Shown: positions 1 through 6,143, counted from the first letter of the stretch. The stretch: DNA of 9,472 nucleotides from JAXHUA01 sp034189695 (GCA_034189695.1 JAXHUA010000072.1:1-9472), one strand, 5' to 3'. Numbers and translations: made by a program. The notes: generated by a model not told the origin, from the sequence alone.

Positions 1-57
1 AGCGCATGCCAGGAACATCCCGAGATTCCCTTTGAATTGCTTTTTTATGTCGGCCAT
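1..57 (-). CDS. 5' end of an unidentified gene (partial, leaves the window)
   Basis: An ATG at 57-55 on the minus strand opens a reading frame that stays open to the window edge and begins MADIKKQFKGNLGMFLACA. A strong Shine-Dalgarno sequence, GGAGGAG, lies about seven bases upstream (62-68), which supports a real start. Only 19 residues are visible. They loosely resemble the N-terminus of small PD-(D/E)XK-like nuclease-type proteins that contain a G-N-L-G-x-F/Y-L-A stretch, but this is recollection and not proof. The IS1380 terminal repeat at 121 lies only 64 bases upstream of the start codon, so the insertion may have replaced or modified the promoter. Confidence 0.6.
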   Translation of the reverse strand, partial: MADIKKQFKGNLGMFLACA

Positions 58-120
58 TTGTACTCCTCCAGTGACAAAGTCATATGTAGGTCAGCCTACC
101 ACGAAAGCCCTTCTCCGGGA

Positions 121-133
121 TTTCCCATATCAA
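121..133 (+). repeat. IS1380 left terminal inverted repeat
   Basis: TTTCCCATATCAA matches perfectly, in inverted orientation, the sequence at 1464-1476. A CGG-containing stretch two bases further in is also partly shared. A chance 13-base inverted match in the expected position beside a transposase is improbable. Confidence 0.75.
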
Positions 134-358
134 TTCGGAGTGAGCTGATATCGTCCCTCCTCGTCTTGATGGCATGCTATACGCGGTGCATTCGTTTGTC
201 AATCCCTGCTCAGAACCCTCCGGGTAACCCATAGCATTCCGAGAGTTCAACTCCGGCACCCCAAGAAACCTGTTTGGCAACCCAAAAGTAGCCCTCCACC
301 CGAAAAAAGAAAAAACTTCCCTATGCTTTCGTCTGGTTACCCGTGTGCCACCAATGTG

Positions 359-1375
359 CTAGTCAGGAGCCAGGCGTAACTGCCTTACTTGCTCCAGGAT
401 GGCTGCAAACAGTTCTCTAGGCACCGCCACCTCAGCCAATTGGAAGACAATCTGCCGGGCATGGCGCACAATTCGGCCACCCATCTTGATGAGTTTTACC
501 TGAAGGCTGCGCAATGACCAGTCCTTGATTGCCTTGGGCAAGCCCAGCCTGCGCAGGAAGTTCCCCAGGTTATAGGCCAGAATGAAAAGCTGGAGCCGCA
601 CCTGATTGGCAATGAGCCGGTGACAGGAAAGCCTGGTCCAGTTCAGGGCATACTTGCCTTCCTTAATCCATTGCTCTGCCGTCCCACGACCATTGTAGAA
701 CTGCACCACACCCTTGGCTTTCACGGAGAGGTTAGTGACGATGAAGCCCACCCGGGGGAATAGCTCCCTGCGGTGCCATTCAACTTTAGCTACCACTCGA
801 CGGGGGTGATCCCAGCTCTTTGCCTGATACTGAAAGTCGTGGTAGCGGATTACGGGCTTCTCAGGTAACTCCCCTTCAGGACGTTTCAACAGATGCTTGA
901 TATGCTCCTGCAGCACCTCGTTAGCGGGAAGCCGAATGGCATAGCCGGTGTGCCGGGGTTCCAGGTAGTCGTACACCTCCGGCTTGGCAAAGGCGGCGTC
1001 GGCCCGGAAGAGCAGCCGCACCCCCTTGCGTTGCTAACGTTCCACCGCCGGCGCAAGAACTTCCTGCCAGGGGTCAGCACTGTGGACATTACCCGACCTC
1101 AGCAGGGCTTCCTCGCAGTCTCCGAAGTGGTTGAACAGGAAGAGCGGGTGGTAACAGACACACTCAAAATGACCGTTGTAGGCCGCTCCTTCCTGCTCCC
1201 CATACACGGGGCTCTCCGAGCTGTCCATGTCCAGGATGACCCGCCGGTGCTTGGTCCCATCCAGTTCCCGGCAGGCCAGCAGTCCTGCGTCCGAGGTAAT
1301 CCTGGCCCCGTGGAATTCTAGCCTCAGCCGTTTATCAAATTGAAGCTTCAGTGTCTCCCTGGTCTTTTCACCCAT
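359..1375 (-). pseudogene. IS1380-family transposase, internal deletion plus amber stop
   Basis: This encoded a DDE transposase of the IS1380 family. The most likely start is ATG at 1375, preceded by TTGGAGGAA; an in-frame TTG at 1411 is less likely. The N-terminal signature HGARITSDAGLL, the aspartate region ILDMDSS, LFRADAAFAKPE and the Y-x2-R-x3-E-x6-K signature (YNGRGTAEQWIKEGK) are all readable. Two lesions break it. First, the sequence jumps in frame from ARITSDAGLLACRELD to GTKHRRVILDMDSS near 1256-1262, where relatives normally have roughly 115-120 further residues. Second, a TAG at 1036-1034 interrupts V-E-R-stop-Q-R-K-G-V-R, where relatives usually have tyrosine. The frame is otherwise open to the TAG at 359, giving about 338 codon positions against roughly 440-460 for the family. 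Transposition in cis is very unlikely. Confidence 0.9.
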
Positions 1376-1463
1376 TGGGTTCCTCCAATTAGCCCCGTCT
1401 AATGTGGCCAAACAAGGGGCTTTTGAAGCTGTTTTACCATAGAAAATTGTCTATACCCCCGGT

Positions 1464-1476
1464 TTGATATGGGAAA
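1464..1476 (-). repeat. IS1380 right terminal inverted repeat
   Basis: TTGATATGGGAAA is the reverse complement of 121-133. It lies about 90 bases upstream of the transposase start, a normal position for the promoter-proximal end of this element. Confidence 0.75.
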
Positions 1477-1588
1477 AGCAGGCTTCAACCTCTCGGAGAC
1501 CGTCCCCCGACCATTCAAACGCCGTGAAGTACTCTCCCCAGGATGCATCCTTGCTGGTGCCCTCATCTCCGATGATGACGAGAAGTAG
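1477..1588. other. Unassigned DNA between two insertion sequences, possible gene remnant
   Basis: These 112 bases lie between the ends of the IS1380 and IS3 elements. The minus strand is open throughout and reads, in part, GDEGTSKDASWGEYFTAFEW, ending at a TAG (1453-1451) inside the IS1380 terminal region. That looks protein-like but belongs to no family I recognise, and no start codon or ribosome site is visible outside the IS3 end. It does not look like the missing N-terminus of the GNAT gene on the other side of the IS3 element. Confidence 0.3.
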
Positions 1589-1612
1589 GGTGGACCCCAT
1601 CATTAGGACAGG
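1589..1612 (+). repeat. IS3 left terminal inverted repeat
   Basis: GGTGGACCCC followed by ATTAGGACAGG aligns with the inverted right end at 2862-2885. Matches are GGTGG, CCCC and GGACAGG plus scattered bases between. The orfB TAA stop (1605-1603) lies within it. Confidence 0.75.
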
Positions 1613-2505
1613 ATAGTGGCTATATTAAGAGCGGGGCCCGCTATCCTGACGGGATCTGGTGTCAAGGATTCTATCATACCTGCACTGGTGGCTTCTACCG
1701 GGATTGAGGTGAACACCTCGGCCGGTGTCCGATAACCCAGGGCCTGATGGGGACGCTCGGTATTATAGAAACGGAAGTAGTTACCGATCCCGAACCTGGC
1801 TTCTCTCCCATCCTGATATGCTTTAAGATATATTTCCTCATACTTTACCGTATGCCACAACCGCTCTATGAACAGGTTGTCGCTGTAGCACCCTTGCCCA
1901 TCCATGCTTATCCTGACTCCGTGTTGCTGCAGGAGCCCGGTGAAGGCCTCACTGGTGAACTGGGCGCCCTGGTCGGTGTTGACGATGTCCGGTCGCCCCT
2001 CCCGGAGAGCTTCCTCCAGGGATTCAACACAGAAGCCGGAGTCCAGTGTGTTTGACAGCCGCCAGGAGAGCACATACCGGCTGTACCAGTCTATGATTGC
2101 CACCAGGTACAGGAAACCCCGTGCCATGGGGATGTAGGTGATATCAGCTGCCCATACCTGGTTCGGCCGCGTTATCTCAATGCCACTGAGCAGGTACGGG
2201 TAAACTTTGTGCCCCGGTGACGACACGCTGGTCTTAGGGCGCCGGTAGATGGTTTTGAGCCCCATTACTTGCATCAGGCGCCGGACACGTTTCCGGTTGA
2301 CCCTGTATCCCTGATTCCTCAGCCACGCAGCTATCTTGCGTGCCCCATAGAACGGCGTAGCCAGGTATTGACGGTCGATCAGCTTCATAAGAGTGAGATC
2401 CTCCTCAGAGATTCCTTTTGGCTGGTAATACAGGCCGGAGCGGCTGATATCTAGCAACCTGCACTGGCGTACCACTGAGAGCGACGGGTGCTGGCGGTCT
2501 ATCAC
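1603..2505 (-). CDS. IS3-family transposase OrfB, DDE integrase core
   Basis: This is the catalytic part of the IS3 transposase, normally made as an OrfAB fusion. Residues 1-60 form the HTH_21-type region (HPSLSVVRQCRLLDISRSGLYY). The rve integrase core follows: first aspartate D121 in AADITY, second D178 in VNTDQG, and glutamate E214 in LFIERLW. D178 and E214 are separated by 35 residues, the canonical DD(35)E spacing. The C-terminal FYNTERPHQALGYRTPAEVF signature is present. The 300-residue length is full size with no stop or shift, so it is probably catalytically competent. The GTG at 2505 opens the frame nominally, but the true reading is probably by -1 frameshift from orfA, which adds 14 residues before it. 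The stop codon lies in the terminal inverted repeat. Confidence 0.93.
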   Translation of the reverse strand: MIDRQHPSLSVVRQCRLLDISRSGLYYQPKGISEEDLTLMKLIDRQYLATPFYGARKIAAWLRNQGYRVNRKRVRRLMQVMGLKTIYRRPKTSVSSPGHKVYPYLLSGIEITRPNQVWAADITYIPMARGFLYLVAIIDWYSRYVLSWRLSNTLDSGFCVESLEEALREGRPDIVNTDQGAQFTSEAFTGLLQQHGVRISMDGQGCYSDNLFIERLWHTVKYEEIYLKAYQDGREARFGIGNYFRFYNTERPHQALGYRTPAEVFTSIPVEATSAGMIESLTPDPVRIAGPALNIATILS

Positions 2506-2525
2506 GGCACGCCGCCGCTCAACGC

Positions 2526-2810
2526 TCAGCGACCCAACCTGCTCTCTAAAAAATCCCGCTCTACCTTGAGCTGCCCTATCTGCTGGTACAGTTGAGCAAT
2601 GAGGGCCTCATCATCCTTCGTCTTCTGGCCATGGTCACCGTCAAATATGCCGGTTGCACCTTCTGCCAGGGCCTTCTTCCAGGCACGTATCTGGCTCGGG
2701 TGAACCTCAAATCGGTGGGCTAGTTCGGCTGTGGTCTCCTCGCCCTTCAGCGCTTCTATGGCTACTTTGGCCTTGAACGAAGGGCTGTGCTTCCTGCGGC
2801 TCTGTTTCAC
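2526..2810 (-). CDS. IS3-family transposase OrfA, helix-turn-helix
   Basis: This 94-residue protein binds the element's ends and regulates transposition. Residues 8-50 form an HTH_Tnp_1/IS3-type helix-turn-helix (SFKAKVAIEALKGEETTAEL, then HRFEVHPSQIRAWKK). The C-terminal part (IAQLYQQIGQLKVERDFLES) is a leucine-zipper-like coiled coil used for multimerisation in this family. The GTG start at 2810 is preceded by AGGAGGAGAAC, a strong ribosome site. Near its 3' end the gene carries a -1 slippery heptamer that directs some ribosomes into orfB. Length and motifs are normal for the family. Confidence 0.92.
   Translation of the reverse strand: MKQSRRKHSPSFKAKVAIEALKGEETTAELAHRFEVHPSQIRAWKKALAEGATGIFDGDHGQKTKDDEALIAQLYQQIGQLKVERDFLESRLGR
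2547..2553 (-). promoter_or_regulatory. -1 programmed frameshift site T_TTT_TTA joining orfA to orfB
   Basis: In the orfA frame the codons GAT TTT TTA place the heptamer T_TTT_TTA in exactly the X_XXY_YYZ phase needed for -1 slippage. After slipping, translation continues as REQVGSLSVERRRA and then directly into orfB, giving a predicted 402-residue OrfAB transposase. IS3 elements commonly use A_AAA_AAG, so the all-T version is a less common choice. The phase was worked out by hand from the codons. Confidence 0.75.
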
Positions 2811-2861
2811 GTTCTCCTCCTACTTCTTATTCATTTTAGGAGCAGAACCCGCTTTTAACTA

Positions 2862-2885
2862 CCTGTCCAAATTTCGGGGACCACC
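2862..2885 (-). repeat. IS3 right terminal inverted repeat
   Basis: Read inward, this end gives GGTGGTCCCC then ATTTGGACAGG and matches the left end at about 17 of 24 positions. The GNAT coding remnant begins immediately outside it. Confidence 0.75.
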
Positions 2886-3207
2886 TCAGTACTTCTTACA
2901 GGAGAAAGAAGAGACTATCGGCATGGGAGCTCTTGTGGAGTTGAAAGAAGGAACCGGAGAAATCAAGCGCATGTATGTCAAACCCGAGTACCGAGGGAAG
3001 GGACTTGGGAGAGAGATGCTGCGGCTTCTGCTGGCAAAAGCCAAGGAATATGGTTTGTCTGAAATCTATCTCGAGACAGGGGCTTTCATGACCACCGCAC
3101 AGGGTCTGTATCGCTCTATGGGGTTTCATGACAGGAGTGAATACCCTGAAACTGAAGTGCCACCACAGCTTCGTCGCTTCTGGATATTCATGGAGAAACA
3201 GATATAG
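2884..3207 (+). pseudogene. GNAT acetyltransferase, N-terminus removed by the IS3 element
   Basis: The frame from the first bases outside the IS3 right end to the TAG at 3207 encodes 107 residues of a GNAT-fold N-acetyltransferase, an enzyme that moves acetyl from acetyl-CoA to an amine. The core strands (GMGALVELKEGTGEIKRMYV), the acetyl-CoA pyrophosphate loop R-G-K-G-L-G and the distal LETGAFMTTAQGLYRSMGF segment are intact. Typical relatives are 150-165 residues, so about 45-60 N-terminal residues (first strand and helices) are gone. The frame continues backwards into IS DNA without a proper start or ribosome site. The other half of the gene is not on the far side of the IS3 element in this window. 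It is almost certainly inactive unless expressed as an IS-derived fusion. Confidence 0.88.
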
Positions 3208-3526
3208 GCAATTGGCACGGGTTTGCCCCGGGACTGGTATGACCTCTGACTAGAATGAACCCCTGTTTCGATACGCTTCTTCGGGTAGCCGTCTTCGAAC
3301 TCTACTCGCCTGGGGGCACTAGGTCCCCTTCTCAGTGTCACGCGTCAAGGCATACGGGCTGATAGACCATCGCAGAGACCGAAATGGAATCAGACTGCAT
3401 GGCTCCTTGAAACCGAGCACTCCGAAGCAGTATGCTGAAGCCGTTGCTGGACTTCGGTCCGTGGTGCTACCGATTACGTGGTAAGGCCGGTGCTCTCCTT
3501 CATAGAATCACTCCCGAGGGGACAGG
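3208..3526. other. 319-base stretch without a recognisable gene
   Basis: Between the GNAT remnant and the small membrane protein I see no coding frame with a ribosome site, no tRNA cloverleaf and no strong promoter. A short GGGG/CCCC hairpin lies around 3313-3330 without a T-tract. The upstream signals of the next gene must lie in its last 100 bases, but I could not assign them. Confidence 0.5.
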
Positions 3527-3733
3527 ATGCACGTACTATGGGGGACTCTGATGGTTGCTGCAGGTCTGTTCTTGCTGGTCTGCGGTACACTGAGAAGCGA
3601 CTTCATAGTCTATCGGCTTCTTGTTGCTCGGTCCAAGATGTTATGGCGCGAGTACACACATCGTTTCCACCAGGTTGCAGGAGCAATCATCATCGTCCTT
3701 GGGGTATTGTGGGCTCTTGGCTGCATCTGGTAG
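3527..3733 (+). CDS. Small two-helix membrane protein, unknown function
   Basis: This 68-residue protein has two predicted membrane helices, residues 4-20 (LWGTLMVAAGLFLLVCG) and about 50-67 (VAGAIIIVLGVLWALGCIW). They are joined by a basic, aromatic loop (YRLLVARSKMLWREYTHRFH), so the ends probably face the same side. GAGGGGACAGG immediately before the ATG serves as ribosome site. The layout and the conserved-looking loop suggest a real gene and not a shadow, but I cannot name a family. TspO starts 88 bases downstream on the same strand and may be co-transcribed. A longer overlapping frame starting at 3478 lacks these membrane features and is discarded. Confidence 0.7.
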   Translation: MHVLWGTLMVAAGLFLLVCGTLRSDFIVYRLLVARSKMLWREYTHRFHQVAGAIIIVLGVLWALGCIW

Positions 3734-3820
3734 GGATTCTGCAATTGGCGAAGCGGGGTTTCAGGTCTGGGTTGACCTTTGGCGCCAAAACGGCAACACG
3801 CCCCAAGTGAGGTAGCACCC

Positions 3821-4323
3821 GTGGACTTGAGCAGTGTCATAAGACTCGTTGTCAGCCTGCTTGCCAGCTTCGCCGCCGCAGGCATCGGCAGCCTTTTCAC
3901 CTTTAAGGCAATCCCAACCTGGTACGCCGCATTGAAGAAACCACGCTACACCCCACCCAACTGGGCATTTGGGCCGGTCTGGACCATCCTCTACATCCTC
4001 ATGGCAATATCCGTCTTCCTCGTCTGGCAGAAGGGACTGGCCACCCCTGGCGTGCTACTTGCTTTCACGCTGTTCTGGGTCCAGCTTGCGTTCAACGCCC
4101 TGTGGTCCGTCATCTTCTTCGGAAGGAAGTCCAGGGGGGCGGCATCGTAGTAATTGCTGTCCTGTGGTTGCTTATCCTGGCAACGATGATTGCCTCGTTC
4201 CGGGTTTCTGTGTGGGCGGGAGCCCTTCTGGTCCCTTACATCGTGTGGGTCAGTATCGCCTCCTACCCGAATATCGGAATCTGGGTTCTGAACAGGCCTG
4301 TCAAACAAGGCGCAGCCGACTAG
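3821..4323 (+). pseudogene. tspO: TspO/MBR family tryptophan-rich sensory protein, frameshifted at a G run
   Basis: TspO is a five-helix membrane protein that binds porphyrins and related ligands and is linked to tetrapyrrole and stress responses. The GTG at 3821 is the likely start, with GTGAGGT eight bases upstream. Diagnostic motifs are present: IPTWYAALKKPRYTPPNWAF and GPVWTILYILMAIS (residues 31-64), then WVQLAFNALWSVIFFG. At the six-G run 4134-4139 the frame breaks and would stop at 4150. One extra G or C there restores GGGIVVIAVLWLLILATMIA and the normal C-terminus PYIVWVSIASYPNIGIWVLN, ending at TAG 4321-4323. The repaired length of about 167 residues fits the family (about 160). A homopolymer indel can be a sequencing error, so the gene may be intact in the organism. 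Confidence 0.88.
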
Positions 4324-4324
4324 C

Positions 4325-4342
4325 GCCCCCCAGATTCGGGGC
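4325..4342 (+). terminator. Weak hairpin after tspO, possible terminator
   Basis: GCCCC (4325-4329) pairs with GGGGC (4338-4342) around an eight-base loop just after the tspO stop codon, followed by a pyrimidine-rich but interrupted TCACTCTTTCC. The stem is short and the T-tract poor. Confidence 0.3.
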
Positions 4343-4394
4343 TCACTCTTTCCAATACATATAGTTCGACCTCACTTCGCTTGCGGCCACCACA

Positions 4395-4412
4395 CCGCCC
4401 GGTCACGGGCGG
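4395..4412. repeat. Perfect GC hairpin CCGCCCG-GTCA-CGGGCGG
   Basis: A seven-base perfect stem with a four-base loop lies in the otherwise gene-free stretch 4324-4690. No T-tract follows on the plus strand, so it is not a classical terminator. Its role is unknown. Confidence 0.4.
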
Positions 4413-4464
4413 ACCGCGGTACCCTCAATGGCCCTTCGTAAGGCGGTCACCCAGTAACACGCTG

Positions 4465-4496
4465 TTGACACTGTCGCCCCACGTGTAGTATATGAT
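4465..4496 (+). promoter_or_regulatory. Possible sigma70 promoter upstream of the 112-residue orphan gene
   Basis: A perfect -35 TTGACA (4465-4470) is followed by TATATG (4489-4494, 18-base spacer) or TATGAT (4491-4496, 20-base spacer) in a short AT-rich patch. Neither combination is ideal. Transcription from here would give a leader of about 190 bases before the ATG at 4691. Apart from this and the hairpin at 4395-4412, the gap 4324-4690 shows nothing I can name. Confidence 0.4.
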
Positions 4497-4690
4497 ATGT
4501 GGCATCGTATATGGTGCTCGTAGACGCTCACGCTGCGGCACTCCTGGCTGGTGGTCGGGCCCGCACGGCTGGACCCCCATCTCATCCGGCGTGAAGGGGC
4601 GCTCGTGGGGTGAGCGGTGTGGCTGGATGCCCGGGTCCGGTGGAGAGACCGGCGAGTTAGGCAATTCGTCTCTGCAGAGGAGGTTGATGC

Positions 4691-5029
4691 ATGGCTGCCG
4701 CATTGTCCAGGCTGGGGAGCGTGCTACGCTGGCCCGGCAGGTCTTCAGCGAGAATCACCTGGGTGCTTTTCTCGGGGCGCAGTCCGGTCCTCGACGGGTA
4801 TCTCTATGAGGCGAAGGTGAATGAACTCGTCGAGCAGATCGAATGGGACGCGTTCGTCAGAAACACCGACGGCACCTGGATAACCACCAGGAAGGTCAGG
4901 ATTAGAGGTCCGCGGGGGCGCACCACCCTATCGGTTGGCCAGCCCATCATGCCGGACCGGGCGTACGCCGGCCTGTATCTCTACGCTCTGCTCGAGCAGC
5001 GGGCCGGGTCAGAGCGACTCGAACCATGA
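4691..5029 (+). CDS. Hypothetical protein, 112 residues
   Basis: The ATG at 4691 follows AGAGGAGGTTGATGC, a strong ribosome site with seven-base spacing, and the frame uses GC-rich third positions like its neighbours. The N-terminus (MAAALSRLGSVLRWPGRSSA) is basic and hydrophobic but not a convincing signal peptide. The rest looks like a compact, soluble alpha/beta domain, with VNELVEQIEWDAFVRNTDGT as a probable helix-to-strand segment, then TWITTRKVRIRGPRGRTTLS, and an ending rich in Tyr and Leu (RAYAGLYLYALLEQ). I recognise no family or catalytic motif. Two other frames overlap it on the same strand, but they lack a ribosome site and have skewed composition. Confidence 0.6.
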   Translation: MAAALSRLGSVLRWPGRSSARITWVLFSGRSPVLDGYLYEAKVNELVEQIEWDAFVRNTDGTWITTRKVRIRGPRGRTTLSVGQPIMPDRAYAGLYLYALLEQRAGSERLEP

Positions 5030-5260
5030 CACGGTGTTCCCAGATTGGACCGAGATGACCCGTCCCCGCCGGGTCTTGCCGGGGCCGAACGGTACCCACG
5101 GAGCACTGCTTCTGGCGGCATGCCTCCTGTCGCTTTTATCTGCTCACATCCTGGACCAGTGCCTGGCGCACTGGCTGGTGACCTTGACATTCACCCCTCC
5201 AACCAGCTTCACGAGGGGCAGCGCGACGCGCCGGCGAAAATGGGACCGGACGGGACGCGG

Positions 5261-5291
5261 TTTTCATTCGCACGGATGGATGTGTTACAAT
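5261..5291 (+). promoter_or_regulatory. Probable extended -10 promoter of the HesB-thioredoxin gene
   Basis: TGTTACAAT at 5283-5291 is a strong extended -10 (TG, one base, TACAAT). The -35 is weak: TTTTCA at 5261-5266 with a 19-base spacer, or TTCATT with 17. Extended -10 promoters tolerate this. Initiation near 5298 would give a leader of about 165 bases that contains three consecutive hairpins. Confidence 0.5.
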
Positions 5292-5312
5292 CGAGCTTTA
5301 GGGCTGAACCAG

Positions 5313-5397
5313 GGCGCGTGGGATGAGACCGCTTCGCGCTTCCCAGCGCCACTGGGGACAGGCCCAGTCGCGGCGTTGCGGAGCAGCAGGGACCGCG
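5313..5397 (+). ncRNA. Structured leader: three back-to-back hairpins upstream of the HesB-thioredoxin gene
   Basis: Hairpin 1 pairs GGCGC (5313-5317) with GCGCC (5346-5350) and TGGGA (5319-5323) with TCCCA (5341-5345), with one bulged G and an inner CGC-TTC-GCG stem. Hairpin 2 follows with no gap: ACTGGG (5351-5356) with CCCAGT (5363-5368). Hairpin 3 pairs CGCGG (5369-5373) with CCGCG (5393-5397). No T-tract follows. The tandem, gapless arrangement between a promoter and a ribosome site suggests a regulatory leader or small RNA. It matches no riboswitch class I know. The upstream part of the 433-base gap, 5030-5260, shows no gene. Confidence 0.4.
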
Positions 5398-5462
5398 AGG
5401 GGAATCGAGTTTTCGAGGGACTCAGCAAAGCCGCATGCGAGGGTGTGCCGGAAGGAGGTAGT

Positions 5463-6077
5463 ATGCTGAGGGTTACGGAACATGCGATGACGAAGCTGGA
5501 AGAGGCGCTGCAGCAGCAGCGGCCGGAGCCGGACCTGGTGATCAGGGTTGTCACCTCGCCCGCCGGAGACCAGCTCGTGCTCGCCTGGGACGAGGAGAAG
5601 GAAGACGACCGTGTTGTGGAGAGCGATGGCGGCACCAAAGTCTTGCTCATAGCGCCCGATATGGAGTCGGCGCTTGAGAAGGTGGTCATCGATTACGAGG
5701 AGACGCCGCAGGGCGCGGGCTTTACCGTCTCCGGGCTGGTGCCGCAGCCGACATCCAGCAAGGTCGTCGAAGTGACCGACGCCAACTTCGATGAAGAGGT
5801 ACTGGGCTCGGCGCTTCCTACTGAGGTGGACTTCTGGGCCCCGTGGTGCGGCCCGTGCCGGATGGTAGGGCCGGTATATGACAGGCTGTCGGAGGAATAC
5901 GACGGCAGGTTCAAGTTCTGCAAGGTGAACGTCGACGAGAACCCTCAGACCGCCATGAGATACCAGGTCATGAGCATACCGACGCAACTGTTCTTCAAAG
6001 ACGGGCAGGTCGTTGACACCATGGTGGGCGCGGCGCCCGAGTCGCAGATCCGGTCGAGGGTTGAGGCGCTGCTGTAA
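5463..6077 (+). CDS. Fusion of a cysteine-less HesB/IscA-like domain with thioredoxin
   Basis: The 204-residue protein joins two domains. Residues 1-95 resemble the HesB/IscA (Fe-S biosynthesis) fold: an opening helix VTEHAMTKLEEAL, strand LVIRVVTSPAGDQLVLAWDE, then DDRVVESDGGTKVLL and a close GAGFTVSG. The conserved cysteines of true IscA-type carriers are absent, so cluster binding in the usual way is unlikely. Residues 100-204 are a complete thioredoxin: VTDANFDEEVL, DFWAPWCGPC with the redox pair C129/C132, KVNVDENP, and cis-proline P173 in SIPTQLFFKDG. A third cysteine is C153. The protein is presumably a cytoplasmic disulfide reductase, with no signal peptide. The start at 5463 is set by GGAAGGAGGTAGT just upstream. 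The frame is open much further upstream (to 4935), but that extension has no ribosome site and is low-complexity in character. Confidence 0.88.
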   Translation: MLRVTEHAMTKLEEALQQQRPEPDLVIRVVTSPAGDQLVLAWDEEKEDDRVVESDGGTKVLLIAPDMESALEKVVIDYEETPQGAGFTVSGLVPQPTSSKVVEVTDANFDEEVLGSALPTEVDFWAPWCGPCRMVGPVYDRLSEEYDGRFKFCKVNVDENPQTAMRYQVMSIPTQLFFKDGQVVDTMVGAAPESQIRSRVEALL

Positions 6078-6143
6078 CCCGCCGGTGACCTTACGGCTGA
6101 GACACGCTGAGAATCGAAGGACTACGTGCAGGGAGGTGGAGAA

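Larger units (their letters stand above)
121..1476 (-). mobile_element. IS1380-family insertion sequence, degenerate copy
   Basis: The element is bounded by a perfect 13-base inverted repeat: TTTCCCATATCAA at 121-133 and its reverse complement at 1464-1476. Between them lies one transposase gene on the minus strand. The length is about 1,356 bases. Adding back the roughly 115-120 codons missing from the transposase gives about 1.7 kb, the usual size for this family. No clear target-site duplication flanks the repeats, so either the ends are slightly misplaced or the site has diverged or rearranged. The 238 bases between the left repeat and the transposase stop codon carry no gene. Confidence 0.8.
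1589..2885 (-). mobile_element. IS3-family insertion sequence, apparently intact
   Basis: Imperfect terminal inverted repeats delimit the element. The left end reads GGTGGACCCC, then ATTAGGACAGG (1589-1612). The right end, read inward, gives GGTGGTCCCC, then ATTTGGACAGG. Two overlapping genes on the minus strand (orfA, then orfB in the -1 frame) fill about 1.3 kb, the normal size and plan for IS3. The orfB stop codon lies inside the left terminal repeat, a common compact arrangement. No 3-4 base direct repeat flanks the element: GTAG precedes it and TCAG follows. Its flanks may therefore derive from recombination between copies rather than a simple insertion. Confidence 0.88.

Noticed and set aside
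3285..3310. TTCGAACTC as a tRNA T-loop
   Set aside because: No acceptor stem, anticodon arm or D-arm can be drawn around it on either strand.
5184..5189. TTGACA as a -35 box
   Set aside because: No acceptable -10 lies 15-20 bases downstream; the region there is GC-rich.
5384..5397. AGGGACCGCG resembles the T-box core TGGNACCGCG
   Set aside because: The first base of the tRNA-pairing UGGN is changed to A, there is no recognisable Stem I specifier arrangement or terminator, and the downstream gene is a thioredoxin and not an amino-acid gene.
4935..5462. Upstream extension of the HesB-thioredoxin frame
   Set aside because: The frame is open by chance in GC-rich DNA. It has no ribosome site, overlaps the end of the preceding gene and the hairpin leader, and does not look like a folded domain.
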